Assembly (NCBI RefSeq): GCF_009905375.1
Contig: NC_133647.1
Location: 48,170,506 to 48,234,505, forward strand
Direction: 5' to 3'
DNA length: 64,000 nucleotides
From: Apium graveolens
Lineage: Eukaryota; Streptophyta; Magnoliopsida; Apiales; Apiaceae
The position numbers and the translations under genes were made by a program. The stretch's first letter is position 1. Every line of letters starts with the position of its first letter. The notes beneath the pieces are model-generated. The model made no database searches and had not been told where the DNA came from. It saw nothing but the letters and a program-made list of their open reading frames with translations. Shown here in pieces: positions 1-10,304 of this stretch.

Positions 1-2171
1 GTAGTTAATAAAGAAGGAATTAAAGTGGACCCAGCCAAGATAGAAGCTGTAATGAATTGGGAAAGACCCAAGACTCCGACGGAAGTCAGAAGTTTTCTGG
101 GATTAGCCGGATACTATAGAAGATTTGTGCAAGATTTCTCAAAGATCGCAGTTCCATTGACAAAATTGATGAGGAAGAATGAGAAGTTTGTTTGGACTGA
201 AAAGTGTGAGGAAAGTTTCCAAGAGTTAAAGAAGAGATTGGTAACCGCCCCTGTGTTGGTATTACCAGATGTAAAGGTGAATTTGTGATATTCAGTGATG
301 CTTCCTATAAAGGACTTGGATGCGTGTTAATGCAACACGGGAAGGTGATAGCATACGCGTCAAGGCAACTCAAACCGCACGAGCAAAAGTATCCAACGCA
401 CGATTTGGAATTGGCAGCAATAGTGTTTGCCCTCAAGATTTGGAGGCATTATTTGTACGGGGAAAAGTGCGAGATTTATACGGACCATAGAAGCTTAAAG
501 TATATCTTTACTCAGAAAGAACTGAATATACGACAAAGAAGGTGGTTGGAATTGATCAAAGATTATGATTGTGCGATAAACTATCATCCTGGAAAGGCAA
601 ATGTGGTAGCTGATGCTTTAAGTCGAAAGGAAAAGTTGAATATGTTAACGTCATCAGAAGAATTAATCAAGGGCTTTGAAAAGATGGAAATAGTGGTGCA
701 GACTCCAGAATGTGGAGGTGAAGCCATTTATGCAATGCTGTTTCAACCTGAAATTTTGGAAAAGATTAGATGCTGTCAAGAGCAAGTGATGAATCGCGAA
801 AGGAATAAGTTGACGGGAGAAGAAATTAAAGCTCAAAAGGATGGAAAAGGGATATACCGTGTTAACTCACGTATTTGGATACCTGATGTTGTGGAACTAA
901 AGCACGAGATTTTGCAAGAAGCGCATAACTCGAGATTTTCAATTCACCCTGGAAGTACGAAGATGTACCGGGATTTGAAAGAAAATTTTTGGTGGCCAAA
1001 CATGAAAAAGGAAATTGCAGAATGGATAAGCAAATGTTACACGTGCCAAAGAGTTAAAGCGGAACATCAAAGGCCAAGTGGATTGCTTCAGCCACTAGAC
1101 ATACCTGAATGGAAACGGGAACATATCGCCATGGATTTCGTGGTAGGATTACCTAAAACCAATTCTAATCATGATACGATTTGGGTGGTAATTGATCGAC
1201 TGACAAAGTCAGCACATTTCTTGCCGATAAATGAAAGGTTTTCATTAGAGAAGCTGGTCAAAATGTATTTGGATGAAATCGTGATGCGTCACGGAGTTCC
1301 TGTATCTATCGTGTCTGATAGAGATCCAAGGTTTAATTCAAGATTTTGGCGACAATTCCACGATCATTTGGGAACGAAATTGAAAATGAGTACGGCATAT
1401 CATCCGCAGACAGACGGACAAAGTGAAAGGACAATTCAGACAATTGAGGATATGTTGCGAACCTGCGCAATAGATTTCAAAGGAAATTGGGACGATCATT
1501 TGCCCTTAATTGAGTTTTCCTACAACAACAATTATCACGCAAGTATTGGCATGCCGCCTTATGAAGCGTTGTATGGAAGAAAGTGTAGATCCCCTACTTA
1601 TTGGGACGAAGTTGGTGAGCGCAAGTTAATTGGCCCCGAGCTAGTGCAGCAAACGAAGGAAAAAGTTGAAATGATATAAAAGAGATTAATTGCAGCTCAA
1701 GACCGACAGGCAAAATACGCGAATCAAGAGCGGAAAGATGTGCAATTCAAAACTGGAGACAAGGTCTTGTTGAAGATATCTCCTTGGAAAGGTTTAACTC
1801 GATTTGGAAAGAAAGGAAAGCTAAGTCCAAGGTACATTGGACCATTTGAAGTATTGCGACAAGTTGGGAAAGTGGCGTATGAATTAGCGCTACCGCCGCA
1901 AATGCAACATCTGCACAATGTATTTCATGTATCTCTCCTGAAGAAGTATAATGCTGATGCGAGTCATGTGATCGAGTTGGAACCAGTAGAAATCCAACCA
2001 GATTTGTCCTATGTGGAACAACCAGTGCGAATTTTGGATCGAAAAGAAAGGACGCTAAGAAATAAAGTTATACCTCTAGTTAGAGTGTTGTGGAGAAATC
2101 CACTAGTCGAGGAATCGACTTGGGAATTAGAAAGCGAAATGAAAGAAAAGTATCCCCATCTATTTGCTTAG
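1..2171 (+). pseudogene. Ty3/gypsy (Tekay-type chromovirus) pol, 3' part: RT end, RNase H, integrase, chromodomain (Ty3-1)
   Basis: Partial polyprotein entering from the left edge. Order: end of the RT ([15 protein letters not shown], near 90-140), RNase H ([10 protein letters not shown] near 288; TDHRSLKYI near 480; DALSRKEK near 613), integrase zinc finger (H..H..C..C, about 905-1060), the DDE core (D in AMDFVVGLP near 1131; D in VSDRDPRF near 1315; E in QSERTIQT near 1425), the GPY/F module (PRYIGPF near 1827) and a chromodomain-like C-terminus ([16 protein letters not shown], near 2085). The enzyme copies element RNA and inserts the cDNA; chromodomains of this clade are known to direct insertion to heterochromatin. 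Broken by one frameshift near 283-290, between RT and RNase H, and one in-frame TAA at 1677-1679. It is the least damaged Ty3 pol here. Gag, protease and most RT lie outside the window. Confidence 0.93.
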
Positions 2172-2198
2172 ATTAGATTCTGGGGACAGAATCCTTTT

Positions 2199-2211
2199 AA
2201 GGAGGGTAGAT
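2199..2211 (+). other. Polypurine tract of Ty3-1
   Basis: A purine-rich run directly before the LTR start TGTAATGACC. The same phrase (GGGGACAGAATCC, then a purine run) precedes LTR2, and a close variant precedes LTR3. In the family this primes plus-strand DNA synthesis. Confidence 0.85.
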
Positions 2212-3125
2212 TGTAATGACCGAGAATTTTGCGTCGTAATTAAGAAAGTAAATTATGTGTTATGTGATGAGATTATGTGATTAAGTGGTGATTATTTGTC
2301 TTATCTGTATACTAGAGTTAAAGAGCGTGGATAAAAACGTTCCAATTTAAAGAGTCAGCTTAGAAGTCAAGCTGTGGTTTCGGGCCGTCAGGTAGAACGG
2401 AACCCGTCCTAGTATGAAAATTAAATAATATAAAATGTGAATTATATGTGAAGTAAATGAAAGAAGTATTTCTTCTTAAGAGACGTGTTGATTGGCAAAG
2501 GTAATGAGAAGTGTATTCGAAACGCTGAGCATCGGGCCGTCAGGCTGAACGTGACCCGGTACGCGTAAAAAAGGAATGAAGATTAAAGAGGGATAGATTC
2601 TGTGATCAGACCTGAGTCGTTATGTGACTATATACGTTTGATTGCTTGACTGTGTGCATGATTATATGTTCTGTGTTAATTTCTGTGAATTTTAAAGGAA
2701 TTATGTGATTTACATAAGGGTTTATTTAACCTTCGTGCATTTTTATAAAATCATCTGAGATGGATAAAAACATGGGATTTGTTCTGTTATCTTCGTAGAG
2801 GTCTTAGAGACTTTTTAAAAATGATAAGTGAATTTAATTGTGGGTCTTGGCATTTTTAAATTGATTTTATGTGGAAAAGGTATTTATTAAGGCAAGTTTG
2901 CGAAATTCATATAAAATCAACCGCTCGCTCAAATTCTTATTATGAGTAATGGATGAAAAGCTAATTTCGAGACCTACGCGTTAAAAATGTTATTTTCAAT
3001 AATTCTCGACTTTCCGAGAGAGAGATATTTTGTATTTGAATTTTATCGCATTTAAGTAAAAAGAAAAGGAATGAGTGATTAAAAGGAAGTTGGTAAATTA
3101 CTAGATTGCCCTTGCTTCTAAGTGC

Positions 3126-3270
3126 TATATATAATCCACCTTTCTTTCTTTTCTTTCTTTTTGAGCTCTCACTTTCTCTTCTCTCCTTTCTCTCTTTCTC
3201 TCCCGAACTCTCACTCTCACTCTCTCTCTCTCGGCAACTCTCTCTCTCTCTTTGATTTCTCTCGGTATTC
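3126..3270 (+). promoter_or_regulatory. TATA box and CT-rich initiation region of LTR1
   Basis: TATATATAA at 3126-3134 is followed by about 130 bases of CT-rich sequence with CTCTCTCTCTC runs and TCTCGGC. LTR2 (8262-8345) and LTR6 (near 61620-61660) have equivalent CT-rich blocks with TCTCGGC; LTR3 has TCTCGAC near 24911. This would place transcript starts about 0.9 kb into the LTR and leave a very long R/U5 leader. It is inferred from sequence only. Confidence 0.55.
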
Positions 3271-3334
3271 CTCTCTTTTCTTTGATCAAACACACCAATC
3301 ATCCCTAAATCTTCTTGTTAAACACTTATTTGTA

Positions 3335-4912
3335 GGTAGAAGTGTTTGCATGTGTATGATTAAGCTTGCATGTCGATGTGTGGGTGTTGTGTGTGTTCGG
3401 TGTGTGTGTTCACCCGAGAACCACATGGTTCTTCTTGTTGTTGATTGATGTTATCTTGTTTAAAGCTTGATTCTTTGCAAACAAATGATAGAAAAGATGT
3501 GCATGTTAGTTATTTTGCGTAATTAACGGAAATTGGGGGTTTCGTGGTTGGACACCCTCGAATGAGGGCACCACCGTGAAGCCACCGCCACTGGTGATGA
3601 ACTCCGGTGAACCGGTGGTGAGTTGTGATGTGAAAACTGAACTCTACACAAAGTACACTTAAATTTTCGTAGATGCATGTGGTATTTTTCTATATAACCG
3701 AATGGGTTTATGTTCTTAAAGTGATAAAGTTGATTTTTGACCATGAAATCAATAGTGGATAGTTGTTAATAAAAGTTGTAATTTATAAACTTGAAATGAT
3801 GCATGCATGTTAGGATTTCTTGAAAATTTGGAAAAGGGTTTTTGGCTTCTTTGATAAAAATCGAGTGGGTGTTTGATTAAATGATTCCTTTGATTGTAAA
3901 TGAATGTGTGCATATGATTGTGCTTAGAAAAATCAAAAATTGAGGTTGCATGTGAATCTTTGCTTCGGGTTTTGTGGACTTTTGCTTCGGCTTTTGTTAA
4001 TAAAGAAGAGGGAATCGGTTTTTGCGGGTTAATCTTGTTGAATACTAAGTTTATGTGGCTTAAATGTGATTGCATGATAGTTTTAAAGAAGATCAATTAG
4101 TGCATGTTAAATGATTAGTCTTTGAGTTGAAAACCATGTTTTTGCCGAATGAAAACAAGATAAAAGGGGGTTAATTATTGATTGAGCAAATGCATGTTGG
4201 TTGAATGAGTTAGATGTTGTATGGAATGATCTTGTTAAAAACTAAAATAGGTAGAAAATGTGATGTATTGCCTTGTATGTCGATTTATGGAAAAAAACTC
4301 GAATGGATTCTTAGGAATAAAAAGGAGAAATTAAGTTGATTTAATGGCTAAGTAAGATTTTGATTGCATGACAAAAATTAAGAAGTGTTATGTTCGAATT
4401 TTGGTAATTAAACGGAAGTGTTGATCTCGATCTTAATAAAAGTAAGATTCGGATTTTTTGGTTAAAAAGGGATGAATTTTAAGTGCTAAATGATCCTTGT
4501 GAATTGTATTAGTTGTGCTTGCTTATATGAGATTGAAAATGAATATATGTGGATGTGTTTTTGTATGTGTGGTTCGAATTAAGGAACAAAGGAAAAGGTA
4601 ATTAAGTTGATTAATATAAGCGATAGTATGCACGTAAATGTTTGGTTTAAATAAGGTATAGTACTCGTAAAAGAGTCGTGTTAGTGTGATTTGAGAAATA
4701 GCCTTGGTCAAGCGAGTACGCTTTGATTGCTAGGCATATAAGGATATAAAAACTACGAGAAAGAATTGTGCTATGTGCTATGTGCTGTGTGCTTATTTGT
4801 ATAAGCTATACTCGTATAGTTCGAGTCAAGAATATAATTGAGTTATCGTATAGTGTGATCGTTCCGGGAACGAGAGTTGGGAATCTAATTAAGGTTTTGG
4901 TTTTTATTGTAG
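3335..4912 (+). other. Predicted GT-AG intron 1 of the LTR1 leader
   Basis: Donor TTTGTAG|GTAGAAG at 3334/3335 and acceptor TTTATTGTAG|AATCGG at 4912/4913. Similarly placed donors occur in LTR2 (TCAA|GTAAATG at 8400/8401) and LTR3 (GTGAG|GTAATT at 24982/24983), each followed by an acceptor before a short exon. Predicted by eye, with no RNA evidence. Confidence 0.35.
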
Positions 4913-4996
4913 AATCGGAGCCTGAGGGCATTCGGGCTAGGAAAGGGAAAAGTATATTAGGTGGCAGTAGTTCAACCCTCAGGAAAGCAATTTCAG
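4913..4996 (+). other. Predicted short exon of LTR1 ending in a GC donor
   Basis: An 84-base block between a TAG acceptor and CAG|GCAAGTAACT, a GC-type splice donor. One frame is open across it (ESEPEGIRARKGKS...). Equivalent blocks with the same AG|GC donor lie at 10218-10304 and 25995-26039, with the donor recurring at 58384 and 15514 on the minus strand. The GCAAGTAACT after the junction is a perfect reverse complement of 6124-6133, just before the downstream acceptor. Confidence 0.45.
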
Positions 4997-5540
4997 GCAA
5001 GTAACTCTGATTACTTGTGTAAATGATTATAAAGGAAATGTTGTTCATACCATGTAGAGTATTGAACTGTTAAAGTATGAAACCCTTGCTTTATGAAACC
5101 CTGATATTGATTTGAAGTACCCTTTGTTCTTGATAACCTGTTATTGATAAGCCTATTGATTTCACTCATTGATAACCTAACCTTCTGTTCAAGTTACCTA
5201 TAATGCCATGATCATATTGAACCTTTAATTATCTTGGTTAACCTTGTTTAATGATATTCTGTTTCTTTTGATCACCCTATTGATCTCTAAATCAATGTTT
5301 ATCCTTCTAGTTTAGTGTCTTGTTATCCTTGATACAGAATTCTTGAGAATTGTTCCTTGTGTATCTTTGATTCACTCCCTGAACTTTGTTTTATTTAAAT
5401 CTGAATGAAGAATGAGTTTCGACTTGAAAGAGTCCGAATGATTTCAAAGGCTTGGTAATGATAAAATGAATTTTAGAAAACCTATTTGTTTTTTTTTCGA
5501 ACTCAAGGTTTTTCGAATGAATTCCTGATGGACTGGATTG

Positions 5541-5600
5541 AGACGTAAGAGGCTAGTGGGACTAGTCCAGTCATGGTAAGAGGCTAGTGGGACTAGTCCA
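5541..5600 (+). repeat. 30-bp tandem duplication in LTR1
   Basis: Two near-identical 30-base units, each containing GTAAGAGGCTAGTGGGACTA. The unit includes the palindrome GGACTAGTCC. It lies in the predicted second intron of LTR1. Confidence 0.8.
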
Positions 5601-5653
5601 ATTTAAGGCTGAAATTATGCCGAATGGTACCTTAAAGACCGGAATGGAGGTCG

Positions 5654-5674
5654 ATACGGGCTGATCACCCGTAT
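5654..5674 (+). other. Stem-loop with loop CTGATCA (LTR1)
   Basis: ATACGGG - CTGATCA - CCCGTAT is a perfect 7-bp stem with a 7-base loop. The loop is shared with hairpins at 11187-11220, 27443-27469 and, on the minus strand, 14916-14946 and 57725-57755, whose stems differ in sequence. TGATCA in the loop is self-complementary. Confidence 0.7.
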
Positions 5675-6123
5675 ATAATGAAATGGAAAGATAAGTGATC
5701 CAATCAAGGGTTCTAAATGATTATTTAAAAGGGAACTGAAACTTTTGTTCAGTAAATGGATTTTTGGAAATGAAAATGGTTTATATTGTTTTGAAAAGAG
5801 TTGATTATGTTATTGTGGAGCTTAAAGCTCAGAACCCTGATTCCTGAAATTATTGATCATATGAATGATTCTATATCTTGAAATACTGTTGTTTTCCTCT
5901 ATCGAAAGATCTATTTTGATCCTATAATGATTTGTGTTGAATGTCGGCTTTCATCCTGTTTCGAGCCTTGTTTCTTGAAAGCCCAACTATTCTTCGGATA
6001 TATTTCCTTATCCCAAAGAAAACAAAAATGAATATACGGAAATCTGCCACCTAGATTAGCCAGAGTAGAATGCCCTAGTTTATTTAAAGTATATTGAGAT
6101 TTGATATTGTAGAACTGCTATAT

Positions 6124-6148
6124 AGTTACTTGCTGAGTTTTATACTCA
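6124..6148 (+). other. Donor-complementary tract and TGAGT/ACTCA hairpin (LTR1)
   Basis: AGTTACTTGC (6124-6133) is the exact reverse complement of the bases after the GC donor at 4997-5006. It runs into the hairpin TGAGT-TTTAT-ACTCA (6134-6148), 28 bases before the predicted acceptor at 6176. The other LTRs have the same arrangement. Confidence 0.6.
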
Positions 6149-6188
6149 TTGTTTTGTCTTAATCTAACCATGGCAGTTAAGCAAGAAG

Positions 6189-6269
6189 ATGGCCAGGCTT
6201 AGGCGCACTGCTCGTAAGAGCGTACCTGGTGGTCCTTACCGTGTTGAGGGCTTCCAGTTGCCAGAGCAG
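6189..6269 (+). CDS. LTR-encoded small exon with histone H3 tail-like N-terminus (LTR1)
   Basis: Begins MARLRRTARKSVPGG; the H3 tail is MARTKQTARKSTGG. Counting without Met, R2, T6, A7, R8, K9 and S10 match, and K4 is R. The ATG has A at -3 and G at +4. It lies 12 bases after a predicted acceptor (CATGGCAG|TTAAG). A phase-0 donor CAG|GTAGTA follows codon 27; without splicing the frame runs on to a stop at 6480-6482. Two other diverged LTRs (11445, 27970) have the same exon start, with synonymous differences at R3 (AGG/AGA) and T7 (ACT/ACC), which suggests constraint on protein. Function is unknown; inferred roles are mimicry of H3 or interaction with the element's own chromodomain. It could be non-coding, because no transcript is known to me. 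Confidence 0.5.
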
Positions 6270-6537
6270 GTAGTACAGGTTATGAGTGAGCTCTCACCTA
6301 GTAAGAGGTGTTTAAAGATACAATGGGTTATCTGTCGGTTCCCAGCCGGAATCGATATGGATTATTCAATAATATTTTGGGTTTGTAAGTTATATTCTAT
6401 GATTGGTAGTTGTAATCTTGTCTCATACTTTATCCTGTTGATCCTGTTAGTAGTTAATCGGGGTTTATGCATATTTAATTAGTAGATTAGAGGTGTGTGA
6501 GTCCTCATTTCCTAACCCCGAGATTGAGGGCGTCACA

Positions 6538-7647
6538 ACCAAGATGTATCGAGACTTAAAGAAGAACTTTTGGTGGCCAAATATGAAGCGAGACGTGGCA
6601 GAATGGGTTGCGAAGTGCTATACTTGTCAGAAAGTAAAGGTAGAACATCAACGACCAAGCGGATTAATTCAGCCCCTGAAGGTTCCAGAATGGAAATGGG
6701 AAAATATCGCTATGGACTTTATAGTGGGACTACCGCGAACGAAATCCGGGCATGACGCAATATGGGTTATAATTGATCGTCTTGCGATGTCGGCGCATTT
6801 CCTTCCAATAAATGAAAAGTCATCACTGGACAAGTTGGTTCATCTGTATGTGCACAAAATCGTACTAAGGCATGGAGTACCCGTATCAATAGTTTCAGAC
6901 AGAGATCCCCGATTTAACTCGAGATTCTGGAAGCAATTTCAGGAATGTCTTGGCACAAAGTTGAATATGAGCACGGCGTACCACCCGCAGACTGATGGCC
7001 AGAGTGAAAGGACAATTCAAACGATTGAAGACATGTTGCGCAGTTGTGCAATCAATTTTGCAGGAAGTTGGGACGACCATTTGCCGTTGATTGAATTCTC
7101 TTACAACAATAGTTATCATTCCAGTATCGGCATGCCACCATACGAAGCTTTGTACGGGCGAAAATGTAGATCACCAACAAGTTGGGATGAAGTGGGAGAT
7201 GGAAGAATTCTCGGCTCGGAATTGGTACAACAGTTGTATGACTCGGTCAAGTTAATTCAGAAAAGGTTGCTTGCTGCTCAAGATAGACAGAGGAAGTTAG
7301 CACCTAGATACATAGGTCCTTTTGAGATTTTGAGTCAAGTGGGAAAGGTGGCCTATGAGTTGGCCTTACCACCTCAGTATCAGCATGTGCATAATGTATT
7401 CCATGTGTCGTTGCTTAAGAAGTACAATCCTGACGCTAGCCATGTGATAGAATATGAACCTGTAGAAATTCAGGCAGACCTGTCATTTATGGAGCAACCG
7501 GTTAAAATACTCGACTGGCAAGTAAAGAGTCTTAGAAATAAGTCAGTAAAGTTAGTAAAAGTACTTTGGAGGAACCCTAAGGTCGAAGAGTCGACTTGGG
7601 AGTTAGAGTCTGATATGCGTTCCTGGCATCCTCATCTTTTCTCTTAG
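6538..7647 (+). pseudogene. Ty3/gypsy integrase fragment, Tekay-type (Ty3-2), interrupted by Ty3-1
   Basis: The frame opens exactly at the end of LTR1 at integrase residues TKMYRDLK, so Ty3-1 landed inside this integrase. It keeps the second half of the zinc finger (CYTCQ), the DDE core ([25 protein letters not shown]) and the chromodomain-like tail ([16 protein letters not shown]). Compared with the other two copies it lacks about 40 residues between DRQRK and PRYIGPF, i.e. the basic stretch before the GPY/F motif, removed in frame. No stop codon occurs before the natural end. RT and upstream parts would lie left of Ty3-1, outside the window. Confidence 0.9.
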
Positions 7648-7667
7648 ATTCTGGGGACAGAATCCCT

Positions 7668-7681
7668 TAAGGGGGAGAGGA
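7668..7681 (+). other. Polypurine tract of Ty3-2
   Basis: Purine run AAGGGGGAGAGGA directly before the LTR start TGTTACGACC, in the same context as the tract of Ty3-1. Confidence 0.85.
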
Positions 7682-10217
7682 TGTTACGACCGGCATTTTA
7701 TGTAATATTATTTGTGGATTGGGTATAATATTAAAGTCAAATGAAAATATATTCAATGATTGTATGCTAGTGTGAGTGAAAATTTCTGCATTATAAATTT
7801 GCTTTGTGTAGTATATGATTTTTCAAAGCAAGAGTTTATTTAATTTCTTTATTTTTGATTTATAAGGAATATTCTAAGCTTTGGAAAAATTTTCTTTTAA
7901 TAGGTATTTTGTTCACAAATTTTGAAAATGATTTTATAAAGTCTCTAAAAATCCAAGTTATTTTATGGTATAAATTTTATAATTTTTGAACTTGTATTTT
8001 ATTTTATAAAAATAAATCTTTATAAATTTTATTTGTTATAATTAGCAAATTACATGGCTACCCTTGCATGCAAATACTCTTCCAATTCAACTAAGGGGCA
8101 AGGAAGACATTTCCAACCCCACTCACTTTCATTCTACTAACCAAATTACCACTTTACCCTTGCATGCAAATCTACCTAACTATATTGGAAGGTTACTCTT
8201 GTAAAATCTCAAATCCACTCACTTTTGGCCAAATAAAAACTAAACTAACATGATTATTACTCCACATTCACCCCACCATTTCCACACTCCTCCTTTCCTC
8301 CCCCTCCTCTCGGCTCTCCCCTCTCCTCTCGGCTTTTTGGCCGAAGCCATACCCCCTCCCTTTTCTTCATTCTTCATTCAAGCTCCCACTTTGCAATCAA
8401 GTAAATGTTACTTCCTATATCTTGATCATACATAATTCAAAGAGTGATGAGTGAAAAGTTTAAGTTTAAAGGTTGCATGTAAAGGTTTTAGTGAAACTCA
8501 AAATAAAACCTTGATTCTTGTGAGTTTAGGGTTATTTTTGAGAGGACTACAAGGAATGGAGAAGTGTCAAATATTGAGAGGGAAACTTTTGATGATTAAA
8601 TGGCCATTCCCATCCATTTCATTCGGCCATGACCATATGGGAGCCGAATGAATGGTCCTTAAGACTATTCTTGTTGCTTAAATCAATTTTTGCATTTTTA
8701 TGTGATAATGACTTGAATTTTGTGGTGAAAATTTGATAAAACTCTTTGCATGCTAAGTGATCATCTAGGTATATCTTATTCTAGGCTTGCATGTCAATTT
8801 TATGATAGAACATATGTAGAAAATGTGTTGTTTTGGTTTGAAAAACCCGAAGGCATGCATGCATGTGGATTTCTCTTAGAATGTTGTAAGATTTTGATCA
8901 TTTGGAAAGATTTTGTTAGTGAGCCTTAATTTCAGTAGGAATAATGTGTTAATATTGATTTATTCTTCTTGTTGCATGGTAATAATTCGTGGTTATCTTT
9001 TATAAAAATATATATCTTGTTGTTTCAAAAGCATGAAGATTTGTGATTTGTGAAGTGTAGTCTCTTTTATTTTTTCATAATTGTACCTTAGGTAAGGATG
9101 ATCTCACCAAGATTATTTTGAGAATAAGGGAGTTAGTTCAGTAGAATACCATGTATAAGTCTTGGTTTAAGTATTGAGTTGTTGTTAGTTGAGTTTGTCA
9201 AGTCAAAACCTTGGAAAATGAGAGTTATAGTTTCTGCAGAAAAATCAGTATAGCACCCTGAGGTTTAGAGTGAGTTTTGACCATGTCATTGGTGTGCACT
9301 TTGAGGCCCAAGCTACCAGAAGTTAGTATTGGGAGTATATAAAAGGTTTTAGGAGTTGGTTGGAGGTTTGCATGTCATTTGGTTAGGTGCACAAGTAGAA
9401 TAACAAAATCTGTCCAGCAGGGGACAGTTTTGTTGCAACTTAGAAATAGGGAGATTTGACCATGTCATGGGTAGGCCCTCATTAGGCCCAATTGGGACTT
9501 AGATAGAGGGAGTGTCAGAGAAGTTTTTAAAACCATAGTTCATAGGATATGAGTTAGAACCATGTGTCACAAGTTAATTCAAGTCAGGGAATTTTCTGCC
9601 CAGAAAAACAGGGGAACCTTGGACTTTTAGCTTAGGCCCAAGAAGGCCCAAGCCAGGCCCTTGAGCCACATCAAGTTTTTGAGATGCCCTTAGGTCAGGA
9701 GAGTCTTGTGTAAAAGTTTTGAAGGAAAACTTGTAGTTTAAGAGTGTCTAATGTACTCAAGAAACCATAGTTGTCATTCTGAAATTTGCACCAGTGAACA
9801 CTTTCACTTATCACATAGTTTTAGAACACTTAGAAGTGAGTATTAGGTCGACCACCATAGTTGTAAGATAGTATAAGGTCAGTAGAGCAAAAGGCACAAG
9901 TGAGGGTCAATAGGTTTTGGATAATTTAGGAAAGGCATATCGAGTTAGGAAGCCAAAATTTGAAGATCTTGTCTAGTTTAGCGACCAAGTGACTTAAATT
10001 GTGAGTCGAGATCATCCAAGCCTAGTATTGCATTATGGTGTTATTTGATATTAATATACGATATGTGATTATGTGGCTACGTGTGTACATTTGAAATATA
10101 AAGGTGGATATAAATTAAGTGCATATAGGCCTAAGTGCCATCCGTATTTAATTACGGGTTGTAAATAAGTTGAGATGGTAAGAATATATTATAATGAGGA
10201 TTTTATTATTTATGTAG

Positions 10218-10304
10218 GATCTCGAGACGAGGGAAAACTTTCCATAAAAGTCGAGTGAAGCTCCAGTTGCTCCTACCAGTCAGACCAGACCAGCCTATCT
10301 CAAG
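10218..10304 (+). other. Predicted short exon of LTR2 ending in a GC donor
   Basis: 87 bases between TATTTATGTAG| and CAAG|GCAAGTG. Same position and flanking signals as 4913-4996 in LTR1, though the internal sequence is unrelated by eye. CAAGTG at 10306-10311 is the reverse complement of CACTTG at 11388-11393. Confidence 0.45.

Larger units (their letters stand above)
2212..6537 (+). repeat. LTR1: 3' LTR of Ty3-1 (4.3 kb, Tekay-type)
   Basis: Starts TGTAATGACC right after the polypurine tract and ends GGGCGTCACA (TG...CA). The next base onward is integrase coding sequence of another element, so the right edge is sharp. Inside are a TATA/CT-rich start region (3126-3270), an exon-like block 4913-4996, intron-like DNA 4997-6176 and a small exon with the H3-like ORF at 6189. 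The start and internal signals match LTR2, LTR3, LTR4 and LTR5, although the overall sequence is diverged. It is far longer than most LTRs, and the DNA outside the listed signals has no convincing coding potential. Confidence 0.9.

Noticed and set aside
1..2171. Integrated plant pararetrovirus
   Set aside because: RNase H-integrase order with a chromodomain-like tail, polypurine tract and LTR identify Ty3/gypsy; no movement-protein motif.
3122..3448. Ser/Phe/Leu-rich frames over the CT-rich region of LTR1
   Set aside because: Produced by CT repeats; no family likeness; same effect on the opposite strand.
6189..6482. A true histone H3 gene or H3 pseudogene
   Set aside because: Only the first 10-17 residues resemble H3. 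The histone fold is absent at all three loci and the context is LTR.
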